Shown in pieces: positions 5,986 to 13,566 of a stretch of 64,000 bases of DNA. The DNA comes from Bacteriovoracaceae bacterium (GTDB lineage Bacteria; Bdellovibrionota; Bacteriovoracia; Bacteriovoracales; Bacteriovoracaceae). Both the position numbers and the translations under genes were made by a program. Each line of letters opens with the position of its first letter. The stretch's first letter is position 1. The notes beneath the pieces are model-generated. The model had not been told where the DNA came from, did not search any database, and saw nothing but the letters and a program-made list of their open reading frames with translations. The stretch lies in NCBI GenBank assembly GCA_947441615.1, contig CANEUH010000004.1, positions 62,001-126,000 on the forward strand, read 5' to 3'.

Positions 5986-6259
5986 GCTTATTTACCTCAT
6001 TAATTACGATCTCTATAACCAGACTCGATTGATTTTCTTGATAAATCGCCCTATAACTTTTGCTCAATCGTATCGATCGCTGTCCCTTTCTGCTCCCTTT
6101 TAATGGTTCATCATGGTGGCCAGGAATTTTTCTGACCTCTTGAATTCCATAAAGCTCTACTTGTTCAATCCAAGAAAAAAGTTTTTCAAGGATGTAAAAT
6201 GGTAATTTGGTCAGATCCTTTTCAGCCTTCTTAAGTATAAAGACTTTTGTAACGATCAC
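5975..6259 (-). CDS. RelE/ParE-superfamily toxin (pair 1)
   Basis: The product is 94 residues from a GTG start, chosen because AAGGAG stands just before it and because it gives the same length as the paralog at 12,748. Family features are LTKLPFYILEKLFSWIEQVE in the N-terminal helices, VRKIPGHHDEPLKGSRKGQRSIRLSKSYRAIY as the core sheet with basic catalytic-side residues, and VIEIVINEVNKHEY at the end. The protein resembles HigB/RelE ribosome-dependent mRNases. Its last codons overlap the antitoxin start by 11 bp, identical in layout to the 12.7-kb pair. Confidence 0.85.
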   Translation of the reverse strand: MIVTKVFILKKAEKDLTKLPFYILEKLFSWIEQVELYGIQEVRKIPGHHDEPLKGSRKGQRSIRLSKSYRAIYQENQSSLVIEIVINEVNKHEY

Positions 6260-6268
6260 AACACTCCT

Positions 6269-6293
6269 TTTTTACACCTAAATGGTGTAAAAA
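6269..6293. promoter_or_regulatory. Palindromic operator candidate of toxin-antitoxin pair 1
   Basis: TTTTTACACC (6269-6278) and GGTGTAAAAA (6284-6293) form a perfect 10-bp inverted repeat with a 5-bp spacer, directly upstream of the ribosome binding site of the toxin gene. The paralogous pair at 12.7 kb also has an inverted repeat with a 5-bp spacer at the same place but with another sequence. Confidence 0.6.
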
Positions 6294-6409
6294 TCAATTA
6301 CGCATTTAGCTGAAAGTGAGGGGTAAATATTAATAGATGACTTATCTCAAAAATGTGCCGTTTGGGAGCTAGGGTGAGATCAAAGATTGTCTATTTTTCT
6401 TTTTTGAAT

Positions 6410-6438
6410 GTAGAAAAGGTACCGTCTACCTTTTCGAC
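6410..6438. repeat. REP-like palindrome, family A
   Basis: The arms are GTAGAAAAGGTA (one mismatch to the family) and TACCTTTTCGAC with loop CCGTC. The right arm touches the stop codon of the cupin gene. Confidence 0.75.
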
Positions 6439-6908
6439 TAAGAATTTAAGCGCTCAATAATGGTTTGAGCTTTAGGAAATTGCGCCAGAAGCTCGGCTTT
6501 CTTTCCAATTTCAAAGTCACTATAGTGAAAGGCCGGTGAAACAGTACAGCCCACAAAAGCATAGGTTGAGCCTTCTCCGAGATAGGCCCCAAACCACACT
6601 CCACCAGGAACAATGTGCTGAGGATTCTCTTTATTGAGTTTTGTTTCTCTCACCTCTCCTGAAGAGAGGAGCTCGACAATAATAAGTTCATCGCCTTCAT
6701 AAAAATGCCACAATTCATCGGATTTAATTCGGTGAAGACTCGACTTCGCGCCTTCATTCAGGAGATAAAAAATCGCTGTTGAATGAGCTGAGCGGTAAGT
6801 CTCCTTAAAAAATCCTCCCTCTGGATGAGGAAGAAGCCCATGAAAGTTTTTAAGGTCCTCTGCTCTAGACAAGGAAGCCTGCTTTTTTAAGGGTATCGCC
6901 AAAAACAT
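6438..6908 (-). CDS. Cupin-fold protein, DUF985 family
   Basis: The 156-residue protein carries the DUF985 pattern: LLPHPEGGFFKETYRS, AIFYLLNEGAKSSLHRIKSDELWHFYEGDEL, IVPGGVWFGAY and GCTVSPAFHYSDFEI. The family includes yeast YML079w and forms a beta-barrel. A small-molecule binding or isomerase role is suspected but not established. The gene overlaps the end of the glycosyltransferase gene by 44 bp if the ATG at 6908 is used. A TTG near 6872, at LSRAEDL, overlapping the glycosyltransferase stop, is an alternative start that would fit the family better. Confidence 0.8.
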   Translation of the reverse strand: MFLAIPLKKQASLSRAEDLKNFHGLLPHPEGGFFKETYRSAHSTAIFYLLNEGAKSSLHRIKSDELWHFYEGDELIIVELLSSGEVRETKLNKENPQHIVPGGVWFGAYLGEGSTYAFVGCTVSPAFHYSDFEIGKKAELLAQFPKAQTIIERLNS

Positions 6909-7971
6909 TGTTTTGTTTATCTGAGGAATACTTCTCGGCCGTTTGTTTATTTCGTAAGGAAACTCTTTCTCTTGTATTGAGGTCCACTAGTTGAGATAAA
7001 AGATCCACTAGATGCTTTTCTGAAAGCTCTTCTAAAATAAAGTCTCTTCCCTCATCTTCCAAAATCTCACTTGCTCCCACGTGGCGTCCTGTTATAACGG
7101 GAACCCCACAGTACATGGCCTCCAAAACACTTCGGCCAAATTCTTCAATGTGAGCAGGTAAGACAAAAACGTCCAAAAGATAATAGTAGTTTTTAACGTC
7201 AATGATAGGAGGGGCAAAGACCACTCCCTCTGAGGGCGCCAGCTCTTTATACTTTTGATCAATATTTCCACCAGCAATGAAAAGTTTTGCTTTTGGATGA
7301 GTCTTTCGAAATTCAATGAAAGATTTGATTAATAGACCTAAATTTCTTTTCTTAAAATTCCCTGAGGTCACGAGACCAATGACGAAATCATCATTTTTAA
7401 AATTAAATTTTTCTCTCCATTCTTGTCTGACACGAGAAGGGTTATCAACTTTAAACTTTGATAAATTCACTTCAGGATAAATCACCACTGCTTTATTTTC
7501 ATCAACCCCAAAACGCTTCACCAAATCGTTTTTCATCATCTGAGAATTACAGATGAGAAGCTTAAAGGATCCCTTATTAAATATCTCCTCGTGGATAAGC
7601 CCCACTTCGTGATTATTGGGGAGAGGTTTGCCTTCAATGAGTTCATGAGCGAGATGAACACAATTGTGAATGAATAAAATATCCTGATGAAAGATATCAC
7701 CATGACCAATCACGAGTTTCGGTCTGTGTTTTTTGATCCATCGATCAACTTGCATCTGATAAAAGCGGCGCCTGAAGTGACCTGAGATGGGCCAACGGAG
7801 GGTCTTCACGGGAATTCCGTTGAACTCTTCCACCATGGGAGCGTTCATCGTTTCAGCGATGGCATAAGATTTAAAACCAAGGCTTGAAAAAAATTGGCAT
7901 TCTTGAAGAACTTTCTTCGGAACACCTGACGCAGTGTCGCGAAGATCCTTTCTTGAAATCAATACTTTCAT
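6865..7971 (-). CDS. Glycosyltransferase, GT-B fold (GT4/GT1 type)
   Basis: The product is 368 residues with an N-terminal acceptor domain and a C-terminal Rossmann domain beginning near residue 195 (FVIGLVTSGNFKKRNLGLLIKSF). The nucleotide-sugar site has the family EX7E-type motif in EEFGRSVLEAMYCGVPVITG. RRFYQMQVDRWIKKHRPKLVIGHGD and LFIHNCVHLAHE resemble LPS-type glycosyltransferases. It probably adds a sugar to a cell-surface polysaccharide in the cytoplasm. No other polysaccharide gene adjoins it. The cupin gene follows with a short overlap. Confidence 0.85.
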   Translation of the reverse strand: MKVLISRKDLRDTASGVPKKVLQECQFFSSLGFKSYAIAETMNAPMVEEFNGIPVKTLRWPISGHFRRRFYQMQVDRWIKKHRPKLVIGHGDIFHQDILFIHNCVHLAHELIEGKPLPNNHEVGLIHEEIFNKGSFKLLICNSQMMKNDLVKRFGVDENKAVVIYPEVNLSKFKVDNPSRVRQEWREKFNFKNDDFVIGLVTSGNFKKRNLGLLIKSFIEFRKTHPKAKLFIAGGNIDQKYKELAPSEGVVFAPPIIDVKNYYYLLDVFVLPAHIEEFGRSVLEAMYCGVPVITGRHVGASEILEDEGRDFILEELSEKHLVDLLSQLVDLNTRERVSLRNKQTAEKYSSDKQNNVFGDTLKKAGFLV

Positions 7972-7989
7972 ATGATGAAATACTATTAT

Positions 7990-8018
7990 GTCGAAAAGGT
8001 AGCGTCTACCTTTTCGAC
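7990..8018. repeat. REP-like palindrome, family A
   Basis: Perfect 12-bp arms GTCGAAAAGGTA and TACCTTTTCGAC flank the loop GCGTC. It lies between the divergent starts of the glycosyltransferase and the secreted protein gene at 8,035, so it must sit in or near their promoters. Confidence 0.8.
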
Positions 8019-8034
8019 TTTATTAAGGTCATAA

Positions 8035-8652
8035 ATGATACTTACCACCCTTCTCCTCTCTTTCTTCTTGAACTCCCTCGCCTACGGAGAAATCCCCGTA
8101 TTTACGAGTGTTGGAATAAACGGCAAATTTATCTATGCCGGAGTCAAGGTAGGTCCAGTAGCAGAACCACCTGATACTTATTTATTGAAGATCTCAAGCT
8201 CTGATTTGGTGGCAAAAAAAGTACTTCTCCCCAAAGAACTTTTAAATCGAGAAGTGATCTCGATCTTAAGCGCTCCTGATAACCAAATTCTTGTCATTAC
8301 CCAATGGACTGTTGAGCAAGGCGACACACCTCTTATTCACCTCTTTAATCCGGCCAGAAACAACTGGAAAAAAATGGGGGAAATCAGTTGCATCACTTTT
8401 TCAAAAATCACGATAAAAAAAGATGCCCTTATTTTCCAATGTATTGAAAGTAATGCAAAAGGCGAAGATATTGTGGTTGTTAAAAAATTTCCCCTAAAGG
8501 GAGTTGTTCTAAGTGGGCCGAGTGAAGTGAATCATCCCCAGAAAAGTATGGAGAAAGAGAACATTAGTGCCGAGCTTTTAGGGGAAATTTACGATTGGAG
8601 AGACCTCAAAGTCACAGTCGTTACCAAAAAAGAGAAAACTTTCAAACCTTAA
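8035..8652 (+). CDS. Secreted protein of unknown function (205 aa)
   Basis: The N-terminus MILTTLLLSFFLNSLAYG is a clear signal peptide with a likely cleavage after AYG. The rest is mostly beta-strand-like with repeated hydrophobic strands (ISILSAPDNQILVITQW, LIHLFNPARNNWKKMGE), which resembles a small beta-propeller or kelch-like fold. No family motif is certain. AAGGTC stands 7-8 nt before the ATG. The gene is bracketed by REP-like palindromes on both sides, at 7,990 and 8,654. Confidence 0.65.
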   Translation: MILTTLLLSFFLNSLAYGEIPVFTSVGINGKFIYAGVKVGPVAEPPDTYLLKISSSDLVAKKVLLPKELLNREVISILSAPDNQILVITQWTVEQGDTPLIHLFNPARNNWKKMGEISCITFSKITIKKDALIFQCIESNAKGEDIVVVKKFPLKGVVLSGPSEVNHPQKSMEKENISAELLGEIYDWRDLKVTVVTKKEKTFKP

Positions 8653-8653
8653 G

Positions 8654-8682
8654 GTCGAAAAGGTATACGCTACCTTTTCGAC
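8654..8682. repeat. REP-like palindrome, family A
   Basis: Perfect arms GTCGAAAAGGTA and TACCTTTTCGAC flank the loop TACGC. It begins one base after the stop codon of the upstream gene. Confidence 0.8.
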
Positions 8683-8728
8683 AAGCTTTTGAACTTGACT
8701 TTGCGCACCGAAAGAACGACTTAAGCAC

Positions 8729-10042
8729 ATGACAAAATTTAATGATTTGCCTCTCTTAGATACGATTCTTAAAAACGTCCAAGAAGCTGGCTACGATACC
8801 CCAACACCTATCCAGGCCCAGTCCATTCCTCCTCTTTGTGATGGTAAAGATCTTTTGGGAATCGCTCAAACAGGCACGGGAAAAACAGCAGCTTTCACTC
8901 TCCCTATGCTTCAAAAGCTCTCGGGAAGAGATTTTAGTTTATCTCCCAAGGAACCTCGCTCCCTTATTCTCGCTCCAACAAGAGAACTTGCGTCTCAAAT
9001 TAAAGAGCAAATCGATAAATACGGGAAAGACTTAAAACTAAAAAGTGCCGTTATTTTTGGTGGTGTCGGACAAGCGAATCAAGTCAATGCCCTTCGTGGA
9101 GGTCTTGATATTTTAATCGCAACCCCAGGTCGCCTTTTAGATCTGATGAATCAGGGCTTTTGTAAATTAAATCGCGTCGAGATTTTTGTTTTGGATGAAG
9201 CCGATCGTATGCTTGATATGGGCTTTATTCATGATATTAAAAAAGTGATCGCTCAATTACCTGAGAAAAAACAAACCATGCTTTTCTCGGCGACCATGCC
9301 TAATGAAATTGTGGGAATTGCTAATCGAATTTTGAAAAGTCCCGTAAGAGTTGAAGTGACCCCTCCATCAAGTACAGTGGATAGAATCGATCAACGAGTG
9401 ATTTTTTGCCAGAAGGCCCATAAGTATCAACTTCTTCGTAAAGTTCTTCAAGAAGAAGGAGTGGAGCTCACTCTTGTTTTCACAAGAACAAAGCACGGAG
9501 CGAATAAAATTGTTGATTACCTTAATGCTCATCAAATTAAAGCTTCTGCTATTCACGGAAATAAATCCCAGTCCGCTCGTGAAGCGGCCCTAGAGAATTT
9601 TAAATCGGGAGCGATTAAAGTTCTCATTGCGACAGATATCGCTGCTCGCGGGATTGATGTTCAGGGTGTTTCTCATGTCGTAAACTTTGATATGCCCGTC
9701 GATGCTGAAAGCTATGTTCACAGGATTGGAAGAACGGCCAGGGCCGGAAAAGATGGAGACGCGATTTCATTTTGTGATGAAACCGAAAGAGAAGCTTTAT
9801 CGCGAGTGCAAAAACTCATAGGTCTTAAGCTTCCAGTTGAAACTTTTGTGGGAGTCGCTGAAAAATCAGTTCAGGACACGAGACCCCCTCGTCCTTATCG
9901 AGACCCAAGAGCGAAACCCAAGGCAAAACCAGACCCAAGACAAAACTCAAAACCAAATGCACCTGTGGGTCAGAAATTTCAGCAGCAACCCAAGAAAGAA
10001 GACAAATCAAAAGTTGGATATAAATTCAGGAATAAGAAATGA
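8729..10042 (+). CDS. rhlE: DEAD-box RNA helicase, RhlE type
   Basis: The product is 437 residues with the full motif set: Q motif TPTPIQAQSIP, motif I AQTGTGKT (about 46-53), PTRELA, GG, TPGRLLD, DEAD (VLDEADRMLDMGF), SAT, ARGID and HRIGRTAR. The C-terminal tail from residue 375 on is rich in Pro, Lys, Arg and Gln, as in RhlE proteins, and probably binds RNA. These helicases remodel RNA in ribosome assembly and mRNA decay. A 69-residue gene overlaps the stop by 4 bp (ATGA) and is probably translationally coupled. Confidence 0.93.
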   Translation: MTKFNDLPLLDTILKNVQEAGYDTPTPIQAQSIPPLCDGKDLLGIAQTGTGKTAAFTLPMLQKLSGRDFSLSPKEPRSLILAPTRELASQIKEQIDKYGKDLKLKSAVIFGGVGQANQVNALRGGLDILIATPGRLLDLMNQGFCKLNRVEIFVLDEADRMLDMGFIHDIKKVIAQLPEKKQTMLFSATMPNEIVGIANRILKSPVRVEVTPPSSTVDRIDQRVIFCQKAHKYQLLRKVLQEEGVELTLVFTRTKHGANKIVDYLNAHQIKASAIHGNKSQSAREAALENFKSGAIKVLIATDIAARGIDVQGVSHVVNFDMPVDAESYVHRIGRTARAGKDGDAISFCDETEREALSRVQKLIGLKLPVETFVGVAEKSVQDTRPPRPYRDPRAKPKAKPDPRQNSKPNAPVGQKFQQQPKKEDKSKVGYKFRNKK

Positions 10043-10248
10043 AAACAGATTACAAAAACCTCTCCGAACTCACTGATAAAAAACTCAGAACCCTTAGAAA
10101 TAATATCAATAACCGCATTGAATCTTTCACAAAGGGCGGAGAAAAAAATCTTCCTCCAAGTCACATGCTCCATGGACTCGATGAAGCTCAGTGCAAAGAT
10201 CTTCAAAAACAAGTCCTCGCTGAATTCAAAAAACGCGCTGGCAAATAG
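10039..10248 (+). CDS. Small conserved-looking protein coupled to the RhlE helicase (69 aa)
   Basis: The ATG overlaps the helicase stop (ATGA). The product is 69 residues, basic and helical, with the pattern LSELTDKKLRTLRNNINNRIESF followed by PPSHMLHGLDEAQCKDLQKQVLAEFKK. No family was recognised with certainty. The overlap implies coupled expression and perhaps a role with RNA or the helicase. The TAG stop is shared with the left arm of the REP-like palindrome at 10,248. Confidence 0.65.
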   Translation: MKTDYKNLSELTDKKLRTLRNNINNRIESFTKGGEKNLPPSHMLHGLDEAQCKDLQKQVLAEFKKRAGK

Positions 10249-10275
10249 TCGAAAAGGTACCGTCTACCTTTTCGA
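10248..10275. repeat. REP-like palindrome, family A
   Basis: GTCGAAAAGGTA and TACCTTTTCGA flank the loop CCGTC. Its first base is the last base of the stop codon of the 69-residue gene. Confidence 0.8.
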
Positions 10276-10321
10276 AATTTCCTAGGTGACACTTCTTTTA
10301 CTAAAATAATAATATTTAATT

Positions 10322-10702
10322 ATGATAAAGCCAAAATTAGATAACTATAAACGAGCACTCAAAACTCTTGAAGAGGCCATGCAGGCTCCACCGGCGTCAA
10401 AACTTGAGAGGGACGGTATTATTCAAAGATTTGAGTACTGCTTGGAAATTTCATGGAATTCAGCGAAAAAGGTTCTAGAGTATCAAGGTTATAAAACTGA
10501 TACTCCAAGAAACGTATTTAGAGAACTGGCAAAAATTGGGTGGATTGATAATCCAGAAGAATGGATTGAATATCTTGAAGCACGAAACAAGACTAGCCAT
10601 ATGTACCACGAAGAAATTGCAAATGAACTTTTTAAACTTGTTCCTCAATTTCTTAAATCATCTCAACATCTTTCTACAGTCCTTGAGGATAAGTTGAAAT
10701 GA
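10322..10702 (+). CDS. hepT: HepT-like HEPN toxin (HI0074 family)
   Basis: The product is 126 helical residues of the HI0074/HepT group (nucleotidyltransferase substrate-binding proteins). FEYCLEISWNSAKKVLEYQGY near 38-57, TPRNVFRELAKIGWID and WIEYLEARNKTSHMYHEEIA match the family. The HEPN active-site motif RX4HXY is intact as Arg88, His93 and Tyr95. HepT toxins are RNases held inactive by the partner MNT protein, which AMPylates the tyrosine in some systems. The partner gene overlaps by 4 bp (ATGA). Whether this protein is an active toxin here is inferred. Confidence 0.88.
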   Translation: MIKPKLDNYKRALKTLEEAMQAPPASKLERDGIIQRFEYCLEISWNSAKKVLEYQGYKTDTPRNVFRELAKIGWIDNPEEWIEYLEARNKTSHMYHEEIANELFKLVPQFLKSSQHLSTVLEDKLK

Positions 10703-11724
10703 GATCTTTTGGGCTAAAGCCATCTGAGATTGATCTAATAAAAAAGTATCTACAAAAGCATTTTGGCTCTATTCCAGACGTTAAAGTTTTTCTTTTTGGA
10801 TCTAGGGCAAAAGGATCTCATAAACCATTTTCTGATATTGACCTTGCTATAAAATCGAAATCTTCTGAAATAAAAAATAAGATTGCACTTTTCAAAGAGG
10901 ATTGGGACAACTCAAATCTACCCTATAAAGTTGATATTTCTGAGTGGAGAGACTTATATAAACCGTACCTCCCGGAAATAAATAAAACAAAAAGAAGTTT
11001 TTGGATCCCCAGCGAAAAAGAACTCCATCCCTGGAGAATATGTCCGTATGGTGAACATTGGGTCGTAAGACACCCAAGGTATCCGGTAGGCAGACAATTA
11101 CAAGAAGTTGATGGACATTGTAGAAAAAACAAGTCGGGAAAAGATTTACTTAAAAGCGATGAAATAGATTTGATATCAAAACTCACGGATTTTCAGGAAA
11201 CAAAGCCTTTACCTCAACCATATAAAGGTCAAGAGAGAATTATAGATCCGAATAAGTATGACATCTCTATTTCTGGCTGGTGTCGCTATTGGAATGAGAC
11301 TCTTAGACCTGAAATAGCAATAGATCCAAATTTTGTGAAGGCTCTCATTGAATCAGAGTCTCGGTTTAATCCAAATGCCATCGCCCAAAATAAAAAAGAA
11401 ATTGGCCCTGCTCGAGGATTAATTCAGATTACTGAATCAACATGGAGAATTCTAAAAAACCAGAAGGGAGAAATCAAAGATCACTTCATTGTTATTAAGA
11501 AGGAAGATCTTTTTGATCCTAATATCAATATATGTGTCGGCATAAGGTGGTTATTTAGAAAAAAAGAGATATTACAAAGAAGACTTGGAAGGTCTCCTCA
11601 ATGGACAGAAGTGATTGTGGAGTACAAAGGATTGGGTCCAGGTCTAAAAAAGAACAACTCAAAGAGCTTACAAATTATACAGGATTTTAACAAAATCTAT
11701 AAAAAATATCAGATCGCCAAATAA
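10699..11724 (+). CDS. MntA-like nucleotidyltransferase antitoxin fused to a lytic transglycosylase (SLT) domain
   Basis: Residues 1-105 form a minimal nucleotidyltransferase with VFLFGSRAKGSHKPFSDIDLA (GSRAKGS 34-40, Asp46, Asp48) and a third acid at Asp79 (YKVDIS), all needed for activity. Residues 110-165 hold a cysteine-containing element (HPWRICPYGEHWV, then GHCRKNKSGKD) known to me from SLT proteins of environmental Gram-negatives. Residues 205-311 form an SLT domain with catalytic Glu220 in ALIESESRFNPNA, then GPARGLIQI and FDPNINICVGIRWL. No start codon with a ribosome binding site or signal peptide lies at the junction, and the frame is continuous. MNT antitoxins end near residue 105, so the enzyme domain is appended directly. 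It overlaps hepT by 4 bp. The sequence cannot show whether both halves work or whether a deletion joined two genes. Confidence 0.8.
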   Translation: MRSFGLKPSEIDLIKKYLQKHFGSIPDVKVFLFGSRAKGSHKPFSDIDLAIKSKSSEIKNKIALFKEDWDNSNLPYKVDISEWRDLYKPYLPEINKTKRSFWIPSEKELHPWRICPYGEHWVVRHPRYPVGRQLQEVDGHCRKNKSGKDLLKSDEIDLISKLTDFQETKPLPQPYKGQERIIDPNKYDISISGWCRYWNETLRPEIAIDPNFVKALIESESRFNPNAIAQNKKEIGPARGLIQITESTWRILKNQKGEIKDHFIVIKKEDLFDPNINICVGIRWLFRKKEILQRRLGRSPQWTEVIVEYKGLGPGLKKNNSKSLQIIQDFNKIYKKYQIAK

Positions 11725-12485
11725 AATTCTCTCCAGTAGACTGATCCACTCAGTGCTCTTGAAAATTCTAACTTAAATTTGGAAAATCCAGCACGAGACT
11801 TAGGCCATAATTCCTCCGCAAGTCTTAGTGCAAAATCTAAATGACCGGAATAACTTAATTGCATTAACAATTTTAAAAACGAATGTGGTATTTCACCATC
11901 AGATCGAAATTCTTTTTTTATTTCTAGTCTCATTTCTTGGACATCTTTTGAGTTAATTGAACTTTTCATCAATTTAGGTGCCAATCTAAATTTTCCATTT
12001 TTAAGTTTTAAAATAACTTTCCCTTGGGCACTTGAAGAAAAACTATTGAAAAGATAATCAATCGGATTGTCCCAAAAGATTATTTCTAAAGATTCATCCT
12101 GATCCAAATTCTTTAATTGAAATCCTCTGCTCCCTCCTTGGATGTAAGCTAATTTATTCATACCATTTTGCAAGTTAAAAATAGTTAGGTTATAACAGCA
12201 ATGAGCACCCCCAGTCCATTGAGTCATAATAAGATCTATTTTTTTATCTCCATTCACATCTTTCATTTTTATATAATAATAAGAACCAAACTCTCGTTCT
12301 TCAAACACTGTTAGTCCATTTTTTATTATTGAAAAGTAACCTTGAAATCCATCAGATGTCTGACCAGTGATAATTTTATATTGATTAAGCTTTATTTTTT
12401 TAAATTCACGACTTCCGAAAGATTTAAAAGATAACATCAGTGTTAATAAAACTAAAAAAGACGTTGTATGCATCTTAAAATCCAT
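11709..12485 (-). CDS. Secreted protein with FG-GAP/VCBS-like repeats (258 aa, unknown)
   Basis: An N-terminal hydrophobic stretch (TTSFLVLLTLMLSFKSFG) is a signal peptide. The start may be the ATG of MHTTS, four codons in. The central part, YIKMKDVNGDKKIDLIMTQWTGGAHCCYNLTIF and LKNLDQDESLEIIFW, resembles the calcium-binding DxNxDxxxDL loops of VCBS/FG-GAP proteins and contains the GGAHCC signature found in periplasmic proteins of unknown function. The C-terminal 80 residues are helical. The gene converges on and overlaps the fusion gene by 16 bp. Function is unknown. Confidence 0.65.
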   Translation of the reverse strand: MDFKMHTTSFLVLLTLMLSFKSFGSREFKKIKLNQYKIITGQTSDGFQGYFSIIKNGLTVFEEREFGSYYYIKMKDVNGDKKIDLIMTQWTGGAHCCYNLTIFNLQNGMNKLAYIQGGSRGFQLKNLDQDESLEIIFWDNPIDYLFNSFSSSAQGKVILKLKNGKFRLAPKLMKSSINSKDVQEMRLEIKKEFRSDGEIPHSFLKLLMQLSYSGHLDFALRLAEELWPKSRAGFSKFKLEFSRALSGSVYWREFYLAI

Positions 12486-12555
12486 ATATTAATTCATTTT
12501 TAAATTTTTGTGTGCAAGTTAAGTTATCTATTTAAGAATTTAATATCAATCTCAA

Positions 12556-12621
12556 TAAGGTGCCAGGTTAAATTCTGTCGAAAATGTCGAAAAGGTACCG
12601 TCTACCTTTTCGACAGAATTT
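12556..12621. repeat. Composite of family B core and family A palindrome
   Basis: A GGTGCCAGGT core (about 12559) is followed by a nested palindrome. The family A unit with arms GTCGAAAAGGTA and TACCTTTTCGAC (12586-12614) lies inside a longer inverted repeat AAATTCTGTCGAAAA (12570-12584) and TTTTCGACAGAATTT (12607-12621). It lies in the 260-bp gap upstream of the second RelE/HTH pair. The only other item seen in that gap is the operator at 12,708. Confidence 0.75.
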
Positions 12622-12707
12622 CTCAATTGAACTAATCGTCGACTCACTTCAATTTTAGATCCGTCTTAGATCTTTTTTCAGTTATTTAGCACCTCATCTT
12701 CATCATT

Positions 12708-12726
12708 TCAAAATACGTCATTTTGA
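12708..12726. promoter_or_regulatory. Palindromic operator candidate and promoter of toxin-antitoxin pair 2
   Basis: TCAAAAT (12708-12714) and ATTTTGA (12720-12726) form a perfect inverted repeat with a 5-bp spacer. A -10-like TACAAT (12729-12734) follows directly, so a repressor bound here would block the promoter. Confidence 0.55.
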
Positions 12727-12747
12727 CATACAATAGAGGGGTTTAGG

Positions 12748-13023
12748 TTGTACAAGGTTGATCTTAGCCGAGTCCATAAAGATTTTTATCAATTACCTCT
12801 TTACATCATCACTAAACTTCACAGATGGATTGAAGGTGTTGAGAAGAATGGAATGGAGGAGATGAGAAAGATTCCAGGGTTTCACGATGAACCCCTTAAA
12901 GGTGAAAGAAAGGGATTTCGATCCATTAGACTCAACAAGGCCTACAGGGCGATTTATTACGAAAAATTCGATGCCCCCATTTTTGTCATCGTCATTATCG
13001 AGGTTAATAAACATGAATACTAA
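12748..13023 (+). CDS. RelE/ParE-superfamily toxin (pair 2)
   Basis: The product is 91 residues from a TTG start preceded by GAGGGG. No ATG or GTG is available between this point and an upstream stop. It is a clear paralog of the toxin at 5,975, sharing LPLYIITKLHRWIEGVE, MRKIPGFHDEPLKGERKGFRSIRLNKAYRAIYYEK and the C-terminal IEVNKHEY. The basic core residues of RelE-type mRNases are kept. The antitoxin gene overlaps its last 11 bp, exactly as in pair 1. Expected activity is ribosome-dependent mRNA cleavage, inferred from the fold. Confidence 0.85.
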   Translation: MYKVDLSRVHKDFYQLPLYIITKLHRWIEGVEKNGMEEMRKIPGFHDEPLKGERKGFRSIRLNKAYRAIYYEKFDAPIFVIVIIEVNKHEY

Positions 13024-13318
13024 ATCTATTAAATACGGTCTAAAAGAATTGGTTCGTGAGTTTGGGCCACTTAGTTTTGGAAAACTTCTTGAAAGTTATC
13101 GCTTGAGTGAAGAGATGTCGCAAAAAGAGTTTTCTAAGCACCTTGGAATTAGTCAGGCGTCTCTTTGTGATCTTGAAAAAGGAAGACGAATTCCAAGTCC
13201 CGAACGAGCGGCCAAAATTGCAAAAAAATTAAATGAGCCAGAATCTTTTTGGGTGCAACTTGCTCTTCAGGATCAATTGAACGAGGCGGGTCTGAAGTAC
13301 AAAGTCTCTATCGCTTAA
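13013..13318 (+). CDS. XRE-family HTH antitoxin (pair 2)
   Basis: The product is 101 residues from the ATG at 13013, which overlaps the toxin stop. The helix-turn-helix is MSQKEFSKHLGISQASLCDLEKGRRIPSPERAAKIAKKL, about residues 36-73, followed by FWVQLALQDQLNEAGLKYKVSIA. It is paralogous to the antitoxin at 5,671. An in-frame ATG at 12887 lies deep inside the toxin gene and is rejected because the paralog begins at the same overlapping position. It probably represses the operon through the inverted repeat at 12,708. Confidence 0.88.
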   Translation: MNTKSIKYGLKELVREFGPLSFGKLLESYRLSEEMSQKEFSKHLGISQASLCDLEKGRRIPSPERAAKIAKKLNEPESFWVQLALQDQLNEAGLKYKVSIA

Positions 13319-13566
13319 CTCTTTAGCTTGAGCCTAATAGCACCCTTAAAGTTCTCTGGATCCACTTCAATTCCTTTTTGGGTGATTACTATTTTTCCTT
13401 CTCTCACGAGTGCTCTAGAGACTTCCCTCACATGCTCCATCTCCTCTCTCCAGTTTTCTGGATAAAGGGAGCGCGCGACTTCTGAAGGACAAATGGTTTT
13501 CCCTGGATCTCTTCTTAAGAGCATTTCTAGAATGAGATTCGCGATTTTTTTATCAGTTGGATTCAT
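13315..13566 (-). CDS. DUF3253 small protein
   Basis: The 83-residue protein matches DUF3253: GKTICPSEVARSLYPENWREEMEHVREVSRALVREGKIVITQKGIEVDPENFKGAIRLKLKS carries the family pattern of a winged-helix-like fold with the invariant GKTICPSEVAR and the final RGPIR-like GAIR. The role is unknown; family members are often encoded alone. It overlaps the epimerase stop by 14 bp and is probably the last gene of an operon with it. It also overlaps the convergent antitoxin gene by 4 bp. Confidence 0.85.
   Translation of the reverse strand: MNPTDKKIANLILEMLLRRDPGKTICPSEVARSLYPENWREEMEHVREVSRALVREGKIVITQKGIEVDPENFKGAIRLKLKS

Noticed and set aside
8729-10042. DEAD-box helicase as part of a defence system
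   Set aside because: All motifs and the tail are of the housekeeping RhlE type, and no nuclease or defence gene adjoins it.
5639-10275. Family A palindromes as plain intrinsic terminators
   Set aside because: Several are near stop codons, but no T-run follows the stem, and one copy lies between divergent starts (7,990) and another inside a gene (2,306).
12887-13012. Longer antitoxin start in pair 2
   Set aside because: The paralogous pair shows the start at the 11-bp overlap, and the extra residues are only the toxin gene read in another frame.
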